NCBI GenBank assembly: GCA_037178675.1
Contig: JAYMGJ010000016.1
Span: 26,588 to 90,587 of the forward strand
Source of the DNA: Scleroderma bovista
Taxonomy: Eukaryota; Basidiomycota; Agaricomycetes; Boletales; Sclerodermataceae
Length of the DNA stretch: 64,000 nucleotides
Reading direction: 5' to 3'
The notes beneath the pieces are model-generated. The model searched no databases and was not told the origin of the DNA. It saw only the letters and a program-made list of their open reading frames with translations. A program made the translations under genes and the position numbers. Below, piece by piece: positions 1 to 10,667 of the stretch (position 1 is its first letter; every line of letters begins with the position of its first letter).

Positions 1-1593
1 TACGTACGTGTATAGCTTGTCTTGATATAGATTACCGAGCAACCCAAGAATGGCACCTACGCTAATCAGTGCAGAGCATTAGCTAAGAGGTGACCTTGGG
101 TACTAGCAAGGCACATCTTACCTCAAGGCACCATACACGAATCCGGTCTGTCTGACGGAGAATCCATAAACCGTTTGAAACATCGGTGATACGGCCCTGC
201 GTCCATTCCCAATCAAGCGACTAATAAGGTTTCAGAAATGAAAACTGCTCACGCCAACAAACAGAACATGACCCCCCATGTAAAGCCGCTCCATAACTAG
301 AGTATGAAAAAATGAGACCTCGCTGGTCAAAGAGCGTGAACCTTACGCTAAAGCTCTGAACGAGTGGCTCTGTGCAAAGGAAGTCTGCACAACGAACTTA
401 TTAGAATAAGGGTACGTAGCCGTAGAGGTCACACGTACAAAGTGGTCGGGTGCATGCGATCTTGATGAGATTGAGAAAAGACTCTCTCTCGACCTCCATA
501 CGCGCCTTCAGTCTATTGTCGCCAGTGACCCGGCGCGCATCGCGGGCCAAACGGGTGAGAATGACAGAACTGCGTGTTTCGCTCATAATCACCAGTACAA
601 GGACAGCGTACAGTGCCGAGACCCTAAAGGACTGTGTAAGTCGACGCTGGGATAATTTACACCGCAGCAATGATGGAAAAAAAAAGACTTGCATTGCATG
701 GATCCACTGCACCCAGCGCCAGCCCATGTGTGGCTGAGATGCTATAAGTCCTCCAATGACGGCTCCCATACCGAACGAAAAAAGGCATGCGAACGCAAAC
801 AGTGCCATGGGTAAGCCCCGCCTAAGGTAGCAAAAAAAGTGAATAAGTGAGCTGTACTTCTTGCAATGCCTTACTCGTGAGGAAGCCAAATGTCTGCAAT
901 GCTTCCTCCAACAAGTGAAGCGCCGGTGGACCCAAATATACCGCCCAGCACGCGACCCACGATAACGGTCTGGATGTTTGGTGCGCTATAATGAACATCA
1001 TGTTTGGCTTTAGTATGAGATATAGAGCGTTTGCATGCTTACAGAGCTACCATTACTTGGGACAGAGTGTACATAATGCTCGACACAATGTAAGCTGGTC
1101 GCCTTCCAATCTCCTACATTGCGCGTCAGATCCGGACACGAAAAATATGGACAAGGAACTCACTTCACTGAGTGAAGAGGTGATAAGTGGCGTCAAGGCA
1201 AAACCTGCAGCATAGAGACCAAGCCCGAGCGCCACCTCGATGTCAGAACACTTTAGCTCCTTGGTCATTGACAATACGCCGATCGTGTACGACGAAGCAG
1301 CAGAACCTATGAAGCTCCAGTAAGTACCAAAGTCACCAGGAACATGTAGTGTGGATCACTGGTTGTCGCTGAAAAGATGCAGGCAGTAAATGTAATCGCC
1401 CACTTCTTCAGACGCGAGTAGTTGATGGGATTTCGAACATCGCCTTCAATGAACTCGACCTAACGGTATAGTTTCTATCAGCAAGTCTGGACAGCGATTA
1501 CGCAGAGATACGCACATAAATGATGTTCTCATTTGAATCTTGAACGGTAGAGGGAGATGTGGATGCGAGAGTACTGACTGTGTCCTTTCTCAT
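1..1593 (-). CDS. MFS transporter, DHA1 drug/polyamine type (3' part missing)
   Basis: Multi-exon major facilitator gene read leftwards; its C-terminal half lies beyond the left edge. I start it at the ATG complementary to 1591-1593 (MRKDTVSTLAS). Spliced exons give in order: a short polar N-terminus; VRNPINYSRLKKWAITF; TM1 with SSYTIGVLSMTKE; TM2 with GLGLYAAGFALTPLI; the loop motif IGRRPAYIVSS, equivalent to the MFS A-motif; GRVLGGIFGSTGASLVGG and IADIWLP of TM4-5; then GAVIGGLIASQPHMGWRWV, a charged central loop, and the first helices of the second half (GFTWGVMFCLL, FQTVYGFSVRQTGFVYGAL). These are hallmarks of the 12-TM DHA1 proton antiporters such as Tpo1/Flu1-like proteins, which export drugs or polyamines at the plasma membrane. 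Introns are about 40-60 nt with GT-AG ends. The substrate cannot be told from sequence. An upstream in-frame ATG or extra 5' exon is possible. Confidence 0.85.
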
Positions 1594-2925
1594 GATATCG
1601 TCTACTTGCTGGGTAAACTCGAAAGAAAAGATGTGTGTTAAAATTCATGGGGGAGTCCCCAAGCTACATTAAATACTATTGAGATCCGGAGAAGGCCCGC
1701 CGACTCATCCGACATAAGCCCTGGAGAAGTCATTGGGTAGGATATATGTGTACGTGTGTGATACGATACCGTTGACGGCAGAAAACACGTCTGAGTGTGT
1801 TTTGCCAGAAGGACTAGCATAAGGTTATCTCCTCAAGAGCCCTTGAACCGAGATGGTCGCCGCAACCTGTATAGTGGTAAGACCTACCCCATCCGAACCA
1901 GCAACGGCAGAGCTGTCAAAGGCTTCAGCACGATATGCAATGACAGTTGCGTACCTGCAGTTATCGCAGTGCGCTGCTAAGTGATAAGTAGGGGTATGTG
2001 AACTGCATGATGTCAAGGGCAGAGAACTGGTCACGATCGTATATAAGAGGGTAAAGGTAAGTTCCGCTGTCAGGTGCCAAACCGTCATAGCGGATACATT
2101 CGAAATTGGGTCGCGAACCTCATTTCATAATTGTTTCCTCAGAAGATTGCCGGGGAGCGCAAATGCGCTGTCTTAAGATGCTGTTCCTTGTTTATCCGAG
2201 CACTTCAAATGGTCGTGTACCCAGAAATTGGGATGCTTGGATGTTAGTGTGATAGTTTGCTGAGTTGGGAAAAAGTACGAACTCACCAGCCATGGAGGGA
2301 CCGACTCGACGGGGGGCGGTATTACCTTTTAGAAGATCCGCCCGTCTTATTATATAATTATTCCCGCCCCTTCCGCCCCGTTGCGGTGGGTCTTACAGTA
2401 TGCCCCACCAGACCCATATCGATATCCCTCGGAAAGGGCTGCCTGGGAAGTTAACATAGCATCGGTAACTTATGACATAGTAGGGTCCTACCTTTTCCCC
2501 CTTGGCGTTGAAGGTTTCGGGTTTCTCTGGCGTTGCATGTCAAGCCTAGTTTCACCTGGACTTGATCTGGATTCCACTGATGACGAAGATTCTAAAATGA
2601 GTCATGTTCTCTGACTCTCACAGGATACATTTTGCAGCACCTGGAGATATGTCAATCGGATTGTAGTTGTGAATCAAGCGATTAGTCTGGTGAGCAGACC
2701 AGAGATGTGAGGGTCGAGGCGGCCTCGACCAGACTCAGAGCGATGTGGAAGTTGACCGGGAGTCGGGACCGGTGACCCTACTGTGGTGCTCTGGCGTTGA
2801 CAAGGGCAGGAGCTAGAACTCGGGAATGGCAGAATGGATGGGCAAAGTGGCATTACATACAAAGCTTGTTGACTCTGACACGACGGTGGCTATCCAGTCT
2901 ACGAACTTGTTGAAGACGTATTGGC
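1594..2925. other. Intergenic region between divergent MFS and ZIP genes
   Basis: No gene is supported here. It holds the 5' flanks of the MFS gene (left, -) and the ZIP gene (right, +). Several open frames of 60-90 codons exist, but none has recognisable motifs or sensible splice continuity. The stretch around 2340-2440 is pyrimidine/GC rich without evident structure. Confidence 0.5.
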
Positions 2926-4045
2926 ATGTTTTCCAATGGCTTCCAGAGCATCGGCTTCATGACGGCAGTCATGGGCCTCACGTCGTATGCTGTTGGTCTT
3001 GTTCCGTTGTCGGTCACACTGTCCAGTGCGTGGCATGACCGCCAGAATCCTCCCGACTAGCAGTCCTGACTCCTGAGTCCCATCCCTAGGAGCACATTTG
3101 TCCATACTGTCTGTTCTCAGTACTGGGCTCCTCATAGGCACCGCGTTGGGGGTTATCATACCAGAGTGAGTGGATGGCTGCTCCATGTCTTTGCAACACT
3201 TACGGCCGTAGGGGAATCGAGGAAACTGTATCCAGTGATCCACATCCGGATTCAATCTCTCGCAAGGTCGCTACTCCTGTCCTGCTCGGATTTGCCTTTA
3301 TGCTCCTTGTCGAAGAATATTTCTCCTCTGGCACAATATTGCCAGCTCCCCGTGACAACTACCGAGTCTTCCAGATCGATCTCGAGGAACTCGAACGCGA
3401 GGAGGGCGTGATTCCCGATAGGTCTTCTCACATAACCAGCTCTCATACAACTGCCGATGTCAACCGCGCATACCCATTGTCGCTTGGCTTGGTTGTGCAT
3501 GCTTTGGTCGATGGATACGCTTTGGGCGTTGCTGCATCTGACGACCGTTCTCCCTCCTTGTCACTCATCGTCTTTCTTGCCATCATCATCCACAAAGGTT
3601 ATATGTTACCAGACTAATTGACCCGTGTACTCATTTTCGTTTCATAGCGCCTACTGCACTTGCCCTCACAACGTCTCTTCTTTCAAAATCGCTGTCTATT
3701 GCAGAATGCAAAAGACACTTGCTGATGTTCAGTCTCGCTACACCGACGAGCGCCATACTCACTTATCTGCTGTATTCGCTTCCATTTATGAATCAGAGAC
3801 TTAGTTCTGGAGTCCCATTATTGTTCAGCGTGCGTCCTAAGTTCATTGCATAGTGCCGCAGCCAGCTGAGATTCCTGCTACGCCAGGGGGGAACATTCTT
3901 GTACGTAGCTACCGTGTTGCAGAACACACCGGACCATGTGACAGAGGTCCCATCCATACCCAGTAGAGTGCGTCGTACCGTCCTCCTTGTAGCGGGAATA
4001 TTCTTTCCCCTCCTCGTTAGTCAGTTATTGGGGCATGAGCATTAG
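2926..4045 (+). CDS. ZIP-family metal transporter (Atx2/ZIP9-like)
   Basis: Five exons (2926-3025, 3090-3165, 3212-3597, 3648-3829, 3887-4045) join in phase to a 300-residue protein, a normal length for fungal Atx2/ZIP9-type transporters. Visible features: TM1 GLTSYAVGLVPLSVTLS; TM2-3 LSTGLLIGTALGVIIPEGIE, with the conserved glycines and the acidic PEGIE motif; a variable loop; LGFAFMLLVEEYF; and the metal-site helices HALVDGYALGVAA and VFLAIIIHKAPTALAL, where the ZIP signature histidines lie (H in VVHALVDG and IIIHK). The last helix ends LLVSQLLGHEH. Family members move Zn or Mn into the cytosol from outside or from the Golgi. The MTAVMG methionine 11 codons downstream could be the true start. 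The metal and membrane are inferred from the family only. Confidence 0.9.
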
Positions 4046-4179
4046 TTAGTAAATGAATATTTTACACTGACTTAGTTCGAGAAATTGGCGCTGTCCGTGG
4101 GCCTTGGTTTAATGCATCAGCAGTTCGAGCTACTGTTTATGGGCGCTAAATCTCGCCATTGACGCCATTTACTACCAAC

Positions 4180-5344
4180 ATGTCGAGTCGTGAAAGAGAG
4201 GCTGGAAACAGTGCAGCCCCTTTACTACCAGCCAAAAACACAAACACGGCCGAGGCGAACATGAACAACCCAACCAATCTACCCCCGCTTTCCGTCTCGA
4301 TCCTTGGCGTCGAGCCTCTGGATGAGTTCATACGCGAGATCGCCGACTTCGTGCACCATATGATCATGACCAGGCCTACTAACGCTCCAAATGCGAGGGT
4401 TGAGGTAGAGGCCAAGATCGGCATCCTGAAATACAGGAATTCTAATAACCGATTCGCCCTGCCGGTGCTGGTGGAAACAAGTACGTGAACGCGCTGTTAT
4501 CGCCCACTTCCCGTCACTCGCCAACCACACATACGTGCAGTTTTGGCCCCAGATATACCTGATGTGCGATTCGAAACGAACATGTCGGCGGTCAGTCCGT
4601 GTATAAGCGGCCGTCAGCATGAGGCAGTAGACTCATCACTGGACTGCTAGGCACAACACAAGCACTACAATACGATGCTGAACACCCTGCAGGGTATGCC
4701 GCGCCCGCCATCCAACCCGGGCTCGCCCATCGAGTACGCGCACCTCAAACTGGTGGATTCATTTTACGTGTCAGACAACTCGCACGACCGCGATAGGATA
4801 CGTGTCACACGAGACGAGAAGACCGGGATCGTTCAAGAGATCACCAAGAAGATGCGGCTGGGTGACCTGAATATCTACTGTCCGAAGCGTTCTGCGGACT
4901 GGAGAGTCAGTGTCAATCTGGAAGTGCCGGGTATGCACGCATATATATATCTGGCATGGCAGGCGGTGAACTGAGAGCATGCCATCATAGTTCAGCATCC
5001 TATCGGGTCACCCTCATATTCAAGACGGAAGGACAGGATGTGCTACTCCCATGAAGAATTCAAGATCGACTTGACGCAAGTCACGACCACCACTGGTCCT
5101 AACGCATCGGTATGCCACCAAACCACCCCAGTGCTAACATTCATCGTTCGTATATTTTTAGCCCGAGATATCGCATGAGCTGGAGGTAGAGATCGCCAGA
5201 CCTCCCTTGTTGCTGTATGTCGCATCCAAAAGGGGGGACATGAATGCATCAGAACACGAGCGCAACGCATTCGATGAATTGATCAGGTCCTTTGTCAACA
5301 ATGCCAGAATCCTTGTTAAAAATTCCTGCGACGGATGGCATTGA
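4180..5344 (+). CDS. CET1: mRNA-capping enzyme RNA 5'-triphosphatase (Cet1-like)
   Basis: Five exons (4180-4480, 4541-4590, 4651-4930, 4991-5109, 5162-5344) sum to 933 nt and join in phase to 310 residues. The protein carries the tunnel-family RNA triphosphatase motifs in order: RVEVEAKIGIL (metal-binding glutamates of motif A), FETNMSAAQHKHYN, DSFY, RIRVTRDEKTG, DWRVSVNLE, RRKDRMCYSH, FKIDLTQV, and HELEVEIARP (motif C glutamates). This metal-dependent enzyme removes the gamma phosphate from nascent pre-mRNA, the first step of capping, and in fungi it acts with a separate guanylyltransferase on RNA polymerase II. The N-terminus is short compared with S. cerevisiae Cet1, nearer to S. pombe Pct1. 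The start is the only ATG preceding the motif region in frame. The gene converges with the Rad60-like gene; an AATAAA lies 64 bp past the stop. Confidence 0.92.
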
Positions 5345-5407
5345 ATGTAGTTGTAGACATGTATTCTTTATAATTGTACAAGGATATCCTACAATCTTGT
5401 GCATTCC

Positions 5408-5413
5408 AATAAA
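5408..5413 (+). terminator. Candidate polyadenylation signal AATAAA
   Basis: AATAAA begins 64 bp downstream of the capping-enzyme stop codon and before the converging gene. Fungal poly(A) signals are loose, so this is only suggestive. Confidence 0.4.
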
Positions 5414-5505
5414 GATTAATGCAGAGCAGAGCATAGAGAACGAAAACGAGAAGCTACACTAAGAGAAATAATGCGGTCGTAGAGTAATCCCAGGTCGTAA
5501 TGGTT

Positions 5506-7131
5506 TCATATACCAACGACTTCCACCAGGTCCCCGTCGTCTAAGTCAGCGTTCCCGATTTCTGCGTCTGGGGCCTGCTTCTCTCCGTCGATCTTGAGTC
5601 GAGGATAGGGCTTAGACTGCTTTCCCTTTCCCTTGGACTGGACGTCGCTGTAGACATCAGGCAGATCCGCAGCCTTGAGAAATGCCTTCACGATCGCACT
5701 GCACGTCGTCGTCGATCGAACGGTGAGAGTGATGTCCTTGGTTGTCGCAGACCGGAGAACTAGCTTGAACTTGTCATCACTTGTCGACTCGGCTTCCGAC
5801 TCTTCATCACTGGATTGCATTTCTGTGTCGTGCGGTTCGTCGTCATCACTTTCGTCAGCTAAAAGTGTGGGCGATACGGGACGTTGATGGCGACGAGTGC
5901 GGATATACTCATAGGTGTGCTTGTCGTATGCCTCTGTGGGAATGTCTTCAAGGGTCATCAGGACACATCAAGCAGTGATGTACTAACCAAGCTCTCCCTC
6001 CGTCCATATGCCAAGACTAGAGGGTGATCCGGATGAAAAGACACGCTTTGCCTCATAGGTGACGACGAGTTGGCTGACCATTATGCTTGCAAGGTCTGCC
6101 AATTCCTCAAAGAGGTCCTGGAACGTGTTATGCTAATGGGCCGCATTACGGCGGATGAATGCGACGATACAGCATATACATACGCGTTTCATTTTGAACA
6201 TCCAATTATGCTTTTGTGCGGAGTCATTGAGAGGATGAGGAATCCACTTGACATTGACTTGGACAACTTCCGGTCCACCTGCTTGTTCTCCCTCGACCTT
6301 GCGTTGTACTGTCTGTTTCTTGACTGCTTCTGCGATTTTGGCTAGCTCCGGATCTAGAACGATGGTATCTGTGGAATCATCTGGAAGAAAAGTCGGAGAA
6401 GGTGCGCGTTGGGGTACTGCTAACGCTTGTCTGGTGACGGATGAGTTACTCAGGACGTATGCAAAGGGACTACGAACCGCACGAGGTTTCTTGTGTTGTA
6501 AAGCAGGTGCGCCGGAAGCTCCGGTGGGGGTGTGATCGACCTTGAACGACTCCTCTCCCGTTTCCGCTTCCTGGGTGTGCTATTCACAGGATTGTCGGTC
6601 CCTCCTAGGAGCACTATGTCGTCGTCGTCGTCGTCATCCTCCTCATCCGAGGAAAGCCTATATCACGAATCGTCAGAGTATGTGTGAAGATAGCTTATTA
6701 CGCGTGACCACCAAGTGGCTCATAATCTCGTCATTCACGTACAGTTTGCCAACACCAAGCGTCTGCCACCGAGGTATATTCTGCTTGGTTTGCTTCTGCC
6801 TCTTTATTAGGCGCGGTGGAGGAGAGGAATCGTCCTGCGAGTGGTCGTCATCCTCCGACGAATCAAGCGACACGACATGGGTTGTGCTGTCTGCTAAGCG
6901 ATGAGAGAGGTGTACACAGTTCTCACTCGTTCCCTTACTGGTCCGCGCGAGTTGCTGTAGTTGCATCCACTGCTGGGCGGTTCTCCCGCGACTGCGCATG
7001 AACAAGGCATCCTCATCGTCTGTCTTGTTGTTAGTCGTCGCTGTCGTCGTCGTCGTCGTCGTCGTCGCGTCTGCTGCACTCACACGCGTCTTCGCGACTG
7101 GCCGTGGCCGAGGACGCGGACGGGCCACCAT
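5506..7131 (-). CDS. Rad60/Esc2/NIP45-like protein with SUMO-like domains
   Basis: Multi-exon gene on the reverse strand starting at MVARPRPRPRP. The N-terminal half is disordered and charged: Thr/Ala-rich run, acidic serine patches (DSSEDDDHSQDDSS), and a basic RKRKRERSRSRS tract followed by ITPPPELP. Next comes a first ubiquitin-like region (VNVKWIPHPL, then HNTFQDLFEELADLAS and QLVVTYEAKRVF, ending in SSLGIWTEGEL), then an acidic linker and a C-terminal SLD2-type Rad60-SLD domain (FKLVLRSATTKDITLTVRST, IVKAFLKAADLP, YPRLKIDGEKQAPDAEIGNA, DLDDGDLVEVVGI). Proteins of this family bind the SUMO E2 Ubc9, act in recombination repair and stalled-fork handling, and are nuclear. Both SUMO-like folds and a terminal hydrophobic GI are visible. 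One or two exon ends in the middle (about 6390-6480) are uncertain. Confidence 0.82.
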
Positions 7132-7221
7132 GACAGAACAGCGGAAAGAGCCACGCGTGGGAAAATCCACATTCGCGGAAACGACTTTCCTGTCACGGAC
7201 ATGTCACGTCACGCACTTTCC
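7132..7221. promoter_or_regulatory. 90-bp shared divergent promoter with MCB and E2F-like motifs
   Basis: Only about 90 bp separate the start codons of the Rad60-like gene and the GCFC gene. In it lie ACGCGT (7153-7158, the MluI cell-cycle box, inside the palindrome CCACGCGTGG), TTCGCGGAAA (7172-7181, an E2F/SBF-like site) and a CRE-like CACGTCA near 7207. MCB and E2F-type elements drive G1/S expression of replication and repair genes in fungi. Function here is inferred. Confidence 0.5.
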
Positions 7222-10000
7222 ATGGCAGAGCTCCTCTTCAAGAAGTCGAAGCCAAGAGCGGGGCAGCGGGCGAGAGAAAGAGACACGGAGGAAACGGACG
7301 AGACCCACAGCGAATCACCCACAGCCATTGCTTCGAAGGTCAGGAGCAAGGCAAAACGGTCGAAGGCCAAGTCGAAGCTCAGTTTCGGGGTGGACGAGGT
7401 TGGTGCGATGCGGTTCAAGCATTGTACATGGCTCACATTCATCCTTACCTAGGACGATGAAGGAGAGACATTTCAGTTGAAGAAGTCGAGTCTGAGTCGC
7501 ACGCTCACCCTCAATACGTATGTTTCTGTCTTGTCCGTTGCAGAACCCGTTTTGATCATTCAGAGCAGCAATACTCCCCCCGAGAATTTGGATCAGGCAA
7601 CTATCAGTACTCGCACGAATGGACAGCCCGTCTATGACGCTGCATACATCTCACAACTGAAGGCTAATATGCAATCAACGCGACCCCCTATGCCGGACCT
7701 CGACGTGTCCGATGCAGATGTTTCAATGAGTGCGGAAGTTAGCGTCATCGACGTGCTTGATATTTCAAGTGAGTTGCTTTCTCATCTGTACTTCTCGTGC
7801 TAAACAGCGCAGTTGTGAGCGATGTCCCAATACCATCGCAGTCATCGATCCAGGCTGCGAAAGAGAAACGAGAACGGCTACGGCTCGTGGGACAGGAAGA
7901 TGACTATATATCCCTCACTGTCGCGACTCGCAACGATGTTTATCAAGGACCTCACCCAGAAAGCCGGTTGATGCGAGAAGAAGACGATCTCGGTGAAGGT
8001 GACGACGGTAGGTAAGGTTGCTTTCCACCTTTCCCATCACCTTGACACCTGATCATCGTAGAGTATGCTGAGTACACGAGCGCTCAAGAAAGAATCGCCC
8101 TCGGCAAAAAATCTCGAAAAATAGAGGCAACAAAGCGCAAGGATGCCATGCAAGAAATGATCACTGATGCGTTGGTACAATGGCTGCTTTCTTTTGGCGC
8201 CGCTGATTGCCTGGCAGGAATGAGGAGGACGAAGAAAGTATGGCATGGGAAAGAGAACAGTTGAGAAGAGGTGGCTCGGATTTTTATGCAAAGACCGATG
8301 CAGCTCCCGTGAAGCAAGTTTACAAGCCAGCACCAAGTATGTGGACACATTCATGAACTTTCTCTTATTCATTGCTTTTTTAGTTCCTCTGCCTGCGGAC
8401 GTACCTGCCCTTCGTCCAGCCATTGAGCGGCTCGTTCAATCCATGGCTACTCTAAAAGCATCCCATGCCACTAATACTAACGCAGCGGGGTCACTCGTCG
8501 CCGAGCAAGAACAATTGGATGCCCGTGAAATGGAGTTGCGAGAGATGATTGCAAAGGCGGAAACCAAAAGAAGTTGGTTCGCCGAGTTCAAGGACTGGAT
8601 GGAGAGCGTAGCCACGTTTCTCGATGAAAAGGTCCGTATATGCGGTGGATCTTATTGCTTGTTGTTGTTGTTGTTGACTCTATTTGCTAGTATCCTGAAC
8701 TTGAAAAATTGGAGGACGAACACTTGTCTATTCTGAAACAGCGCGCAGAAGCGATTTCGCAGCGCCGCAGAGATGACAACGAGAGCGACCTTTCCCTGGT
8801 GTATGGCTCACCGCCGGAACCTCCTGTGGAGGAAGAATTCGACGAACTGGGTCGTATCGTGCCTCGAGCCAACCCCATCTCGCTCAGGAAGGAAAGGCGT
8901 GCAACATGTGTTGCACGTCGCCATCGTCGCCAGCTTCGCAAAGGAGTGACCGAGGTTGATGATAGAGAAGAGGGTTATTCTACCGATTCTTCTCTTCCTC
9001 CGTCCGACGATCAAGACTACCGAACTGCGGTAGAGCGAATTGCCACTGGCGGAGAGGACATCCTCTCCGATGTGCAGGCAGTCGAGTTCACGGACCCAAG
9101 TCTGGGACTTGGTAAGTGGTTTGGTCAATGGCGAAACCGGTACGGCGATAGCTACACTGGTGCCTGGGGCGGCCTTGGGCTTGTTGGCGCATGGGAGTTT
9201 TGGGTGCGTCTCGAGCTACTAGGTTGGAACCCATTAGAAGTGAGTTGTACGATCTTTTCATCTGATAGCTACTCATTTTTTATTGCAGTCGTCTGAGGCC
9301 CTCGATGAGTTCACTTGGTATTCGTCACTTCATGAATACTCCCGACCAAAAGATGAAGACGAAGAGGGGGATGAGGAGCCATCTCCAGATGGTGATCTAG
9401 TTTCAGCCATGATTTCCACGACGGTTGTTCCCCGCATTTGCAAATTATTGGAGGCTGGTGCATTTGATCCTCATTCTATCCCTAATATCAGAAAGATGAT
9501 CGACACTGCGGAACAAGTGGAAGCATCCATCGGTTCGGACCACCACAAATTTTTGGTCAGTTCTCTTCTGATCGTGCTTATGTTGGTAGTTTCTGATATC
9601 TGCTTCAGATGGTCCTCAAATCTGTGTACACTACATTTGAGAATGTTGTTATTGCCGCGGAATCGCTTCTGTCTCCTTTCATTCGGTATAACAACCCACA
9701 GTTCGATCCAGAGGGAATTGCTGCTCGAAGACGACTCCTCACTCGCGCATCAAAACTCATTGATATGATGCTACGATGGCGAAAATACACAGGGGAAAAA
9801 CTTGGTCTTGGACAGCTCTGTGTGCGATTTGTGAATAACTATGTCCTCCCAATCTCAAGAAGTGGGTGGGAAGTCGGAGGCGAGGAGAAGGCTCGACAGG
9901 TGATCCCATACATTGGCCGTCATAACGAACCTCACTAACGCATCCCTTTCAGATAATAGCCAGGCTGCCCCAGGATTTAGCAGCATCAGTGAACCTTTGA
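7222..10000 (+). CDS. GCFC-domain splicing factor (PAXBP1/GCFC2/Ntr2-like)
   Basis: About ten exons. The N-terminus MAELLFKKSKPRAGQR is typical of the NTR2/GCFC2 family; an ATG seven codons upstream (7201) is an alternative start. Then follow a Lys/Arg-rich stretch, YDAAYISQLKANMQ, VSDVPIPSQSSIQAAKEKRE, EDDYISL, a region AWEREQLRRGG, a coiled-coil centred on 8500-8620 (AEQEQLDAREMELREMIAKA), and the GCFC core: VEFTDPSLGLGKWFGQWRN, SYTGAWGGLGLVGAWEFWVR, LELLGWNPLE, followed by helical repeats to RLPQDLAASVNL and the stop at 9998-10000. GCFC proteins work with Prp43/Ntr1-type complexes in spliceosome disassembly and intron-lariat release in the nucleus. Intronic GTRAG donors of about 50 nt separate the blocks. 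Assignment to the PAXBP1 branch rather than TFIP11 rests on the N-terminal motif and absence of a G-patch. Confidence 0.88.
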
Positions 10001-10667
10001 CGACCATGACTGTGCCCTGTATTCTGTATCCTGTAGACTTACCACTATTCAGAGGTACACTGAGTGCGTGCTTCCACTTCAGTCATCAACGTACGGACTC
10101 CGAGCTTGCAGCCACGTCGTGTGCAAGGTAACGGTGATAATGCGAATGGATTGTCCGTTCCCTTCCACATTGTCACCGTTTGGCATCCTCGGAACATCGA
10201 TTCGAAGCCCTCATGACTCTCGTGCGGTGTAAGTCCATACTTGTGTGGTGGCCCCCAGGTGTGCGTGTGGTTCGTTCGGCTGTCGGACATCATCGAATCA
10301 TGGATACGCTACATGATACATTTGCGGAGCTGCTCTGGTTCATTTTTTTGTAGATAACGGTGACTCTTCGCAGCTACTTACGTCCCATGTGCAGATCAGT
10401 CTCTGCATCCCGCCTTGTATACAGGGTGCCAGTGTCCTAATAGGCCATACACGTACAGAGAATTTTCGCGTACATCTCCACGCGCGCCTTAACCTGCATA
10501 TTGAATATCTACGACATCGAGGGTTTACCTGCATCCCATGGTAGATACCATGTCACTGTCCAGACTCCAAATCATGTAAAGCCTACCCGAAAATATGACA
10601 AAATGTGGTGCCCATAATGGTTCGTTCTATGTACATAACCTGACCCAGCAGGACGCAAAAATGCATG
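10001..10667. other. Intergenic, convergent 3' ends
   Basis: Lies between the 3' ends of the GCFC gene (+) and the membrane-protein gene (-). I see no supported gene, repeat or structured RNA. Confidence 0.5.

Noticed and set aside
6961..7480. Forward frames over 160 codons overlapping the start of the Rad60-like gene
   Set aside because: They are shadows of the repetitive Arg/Pro and Thr codons on the opposite strand; only the part from 7222 is genuine.
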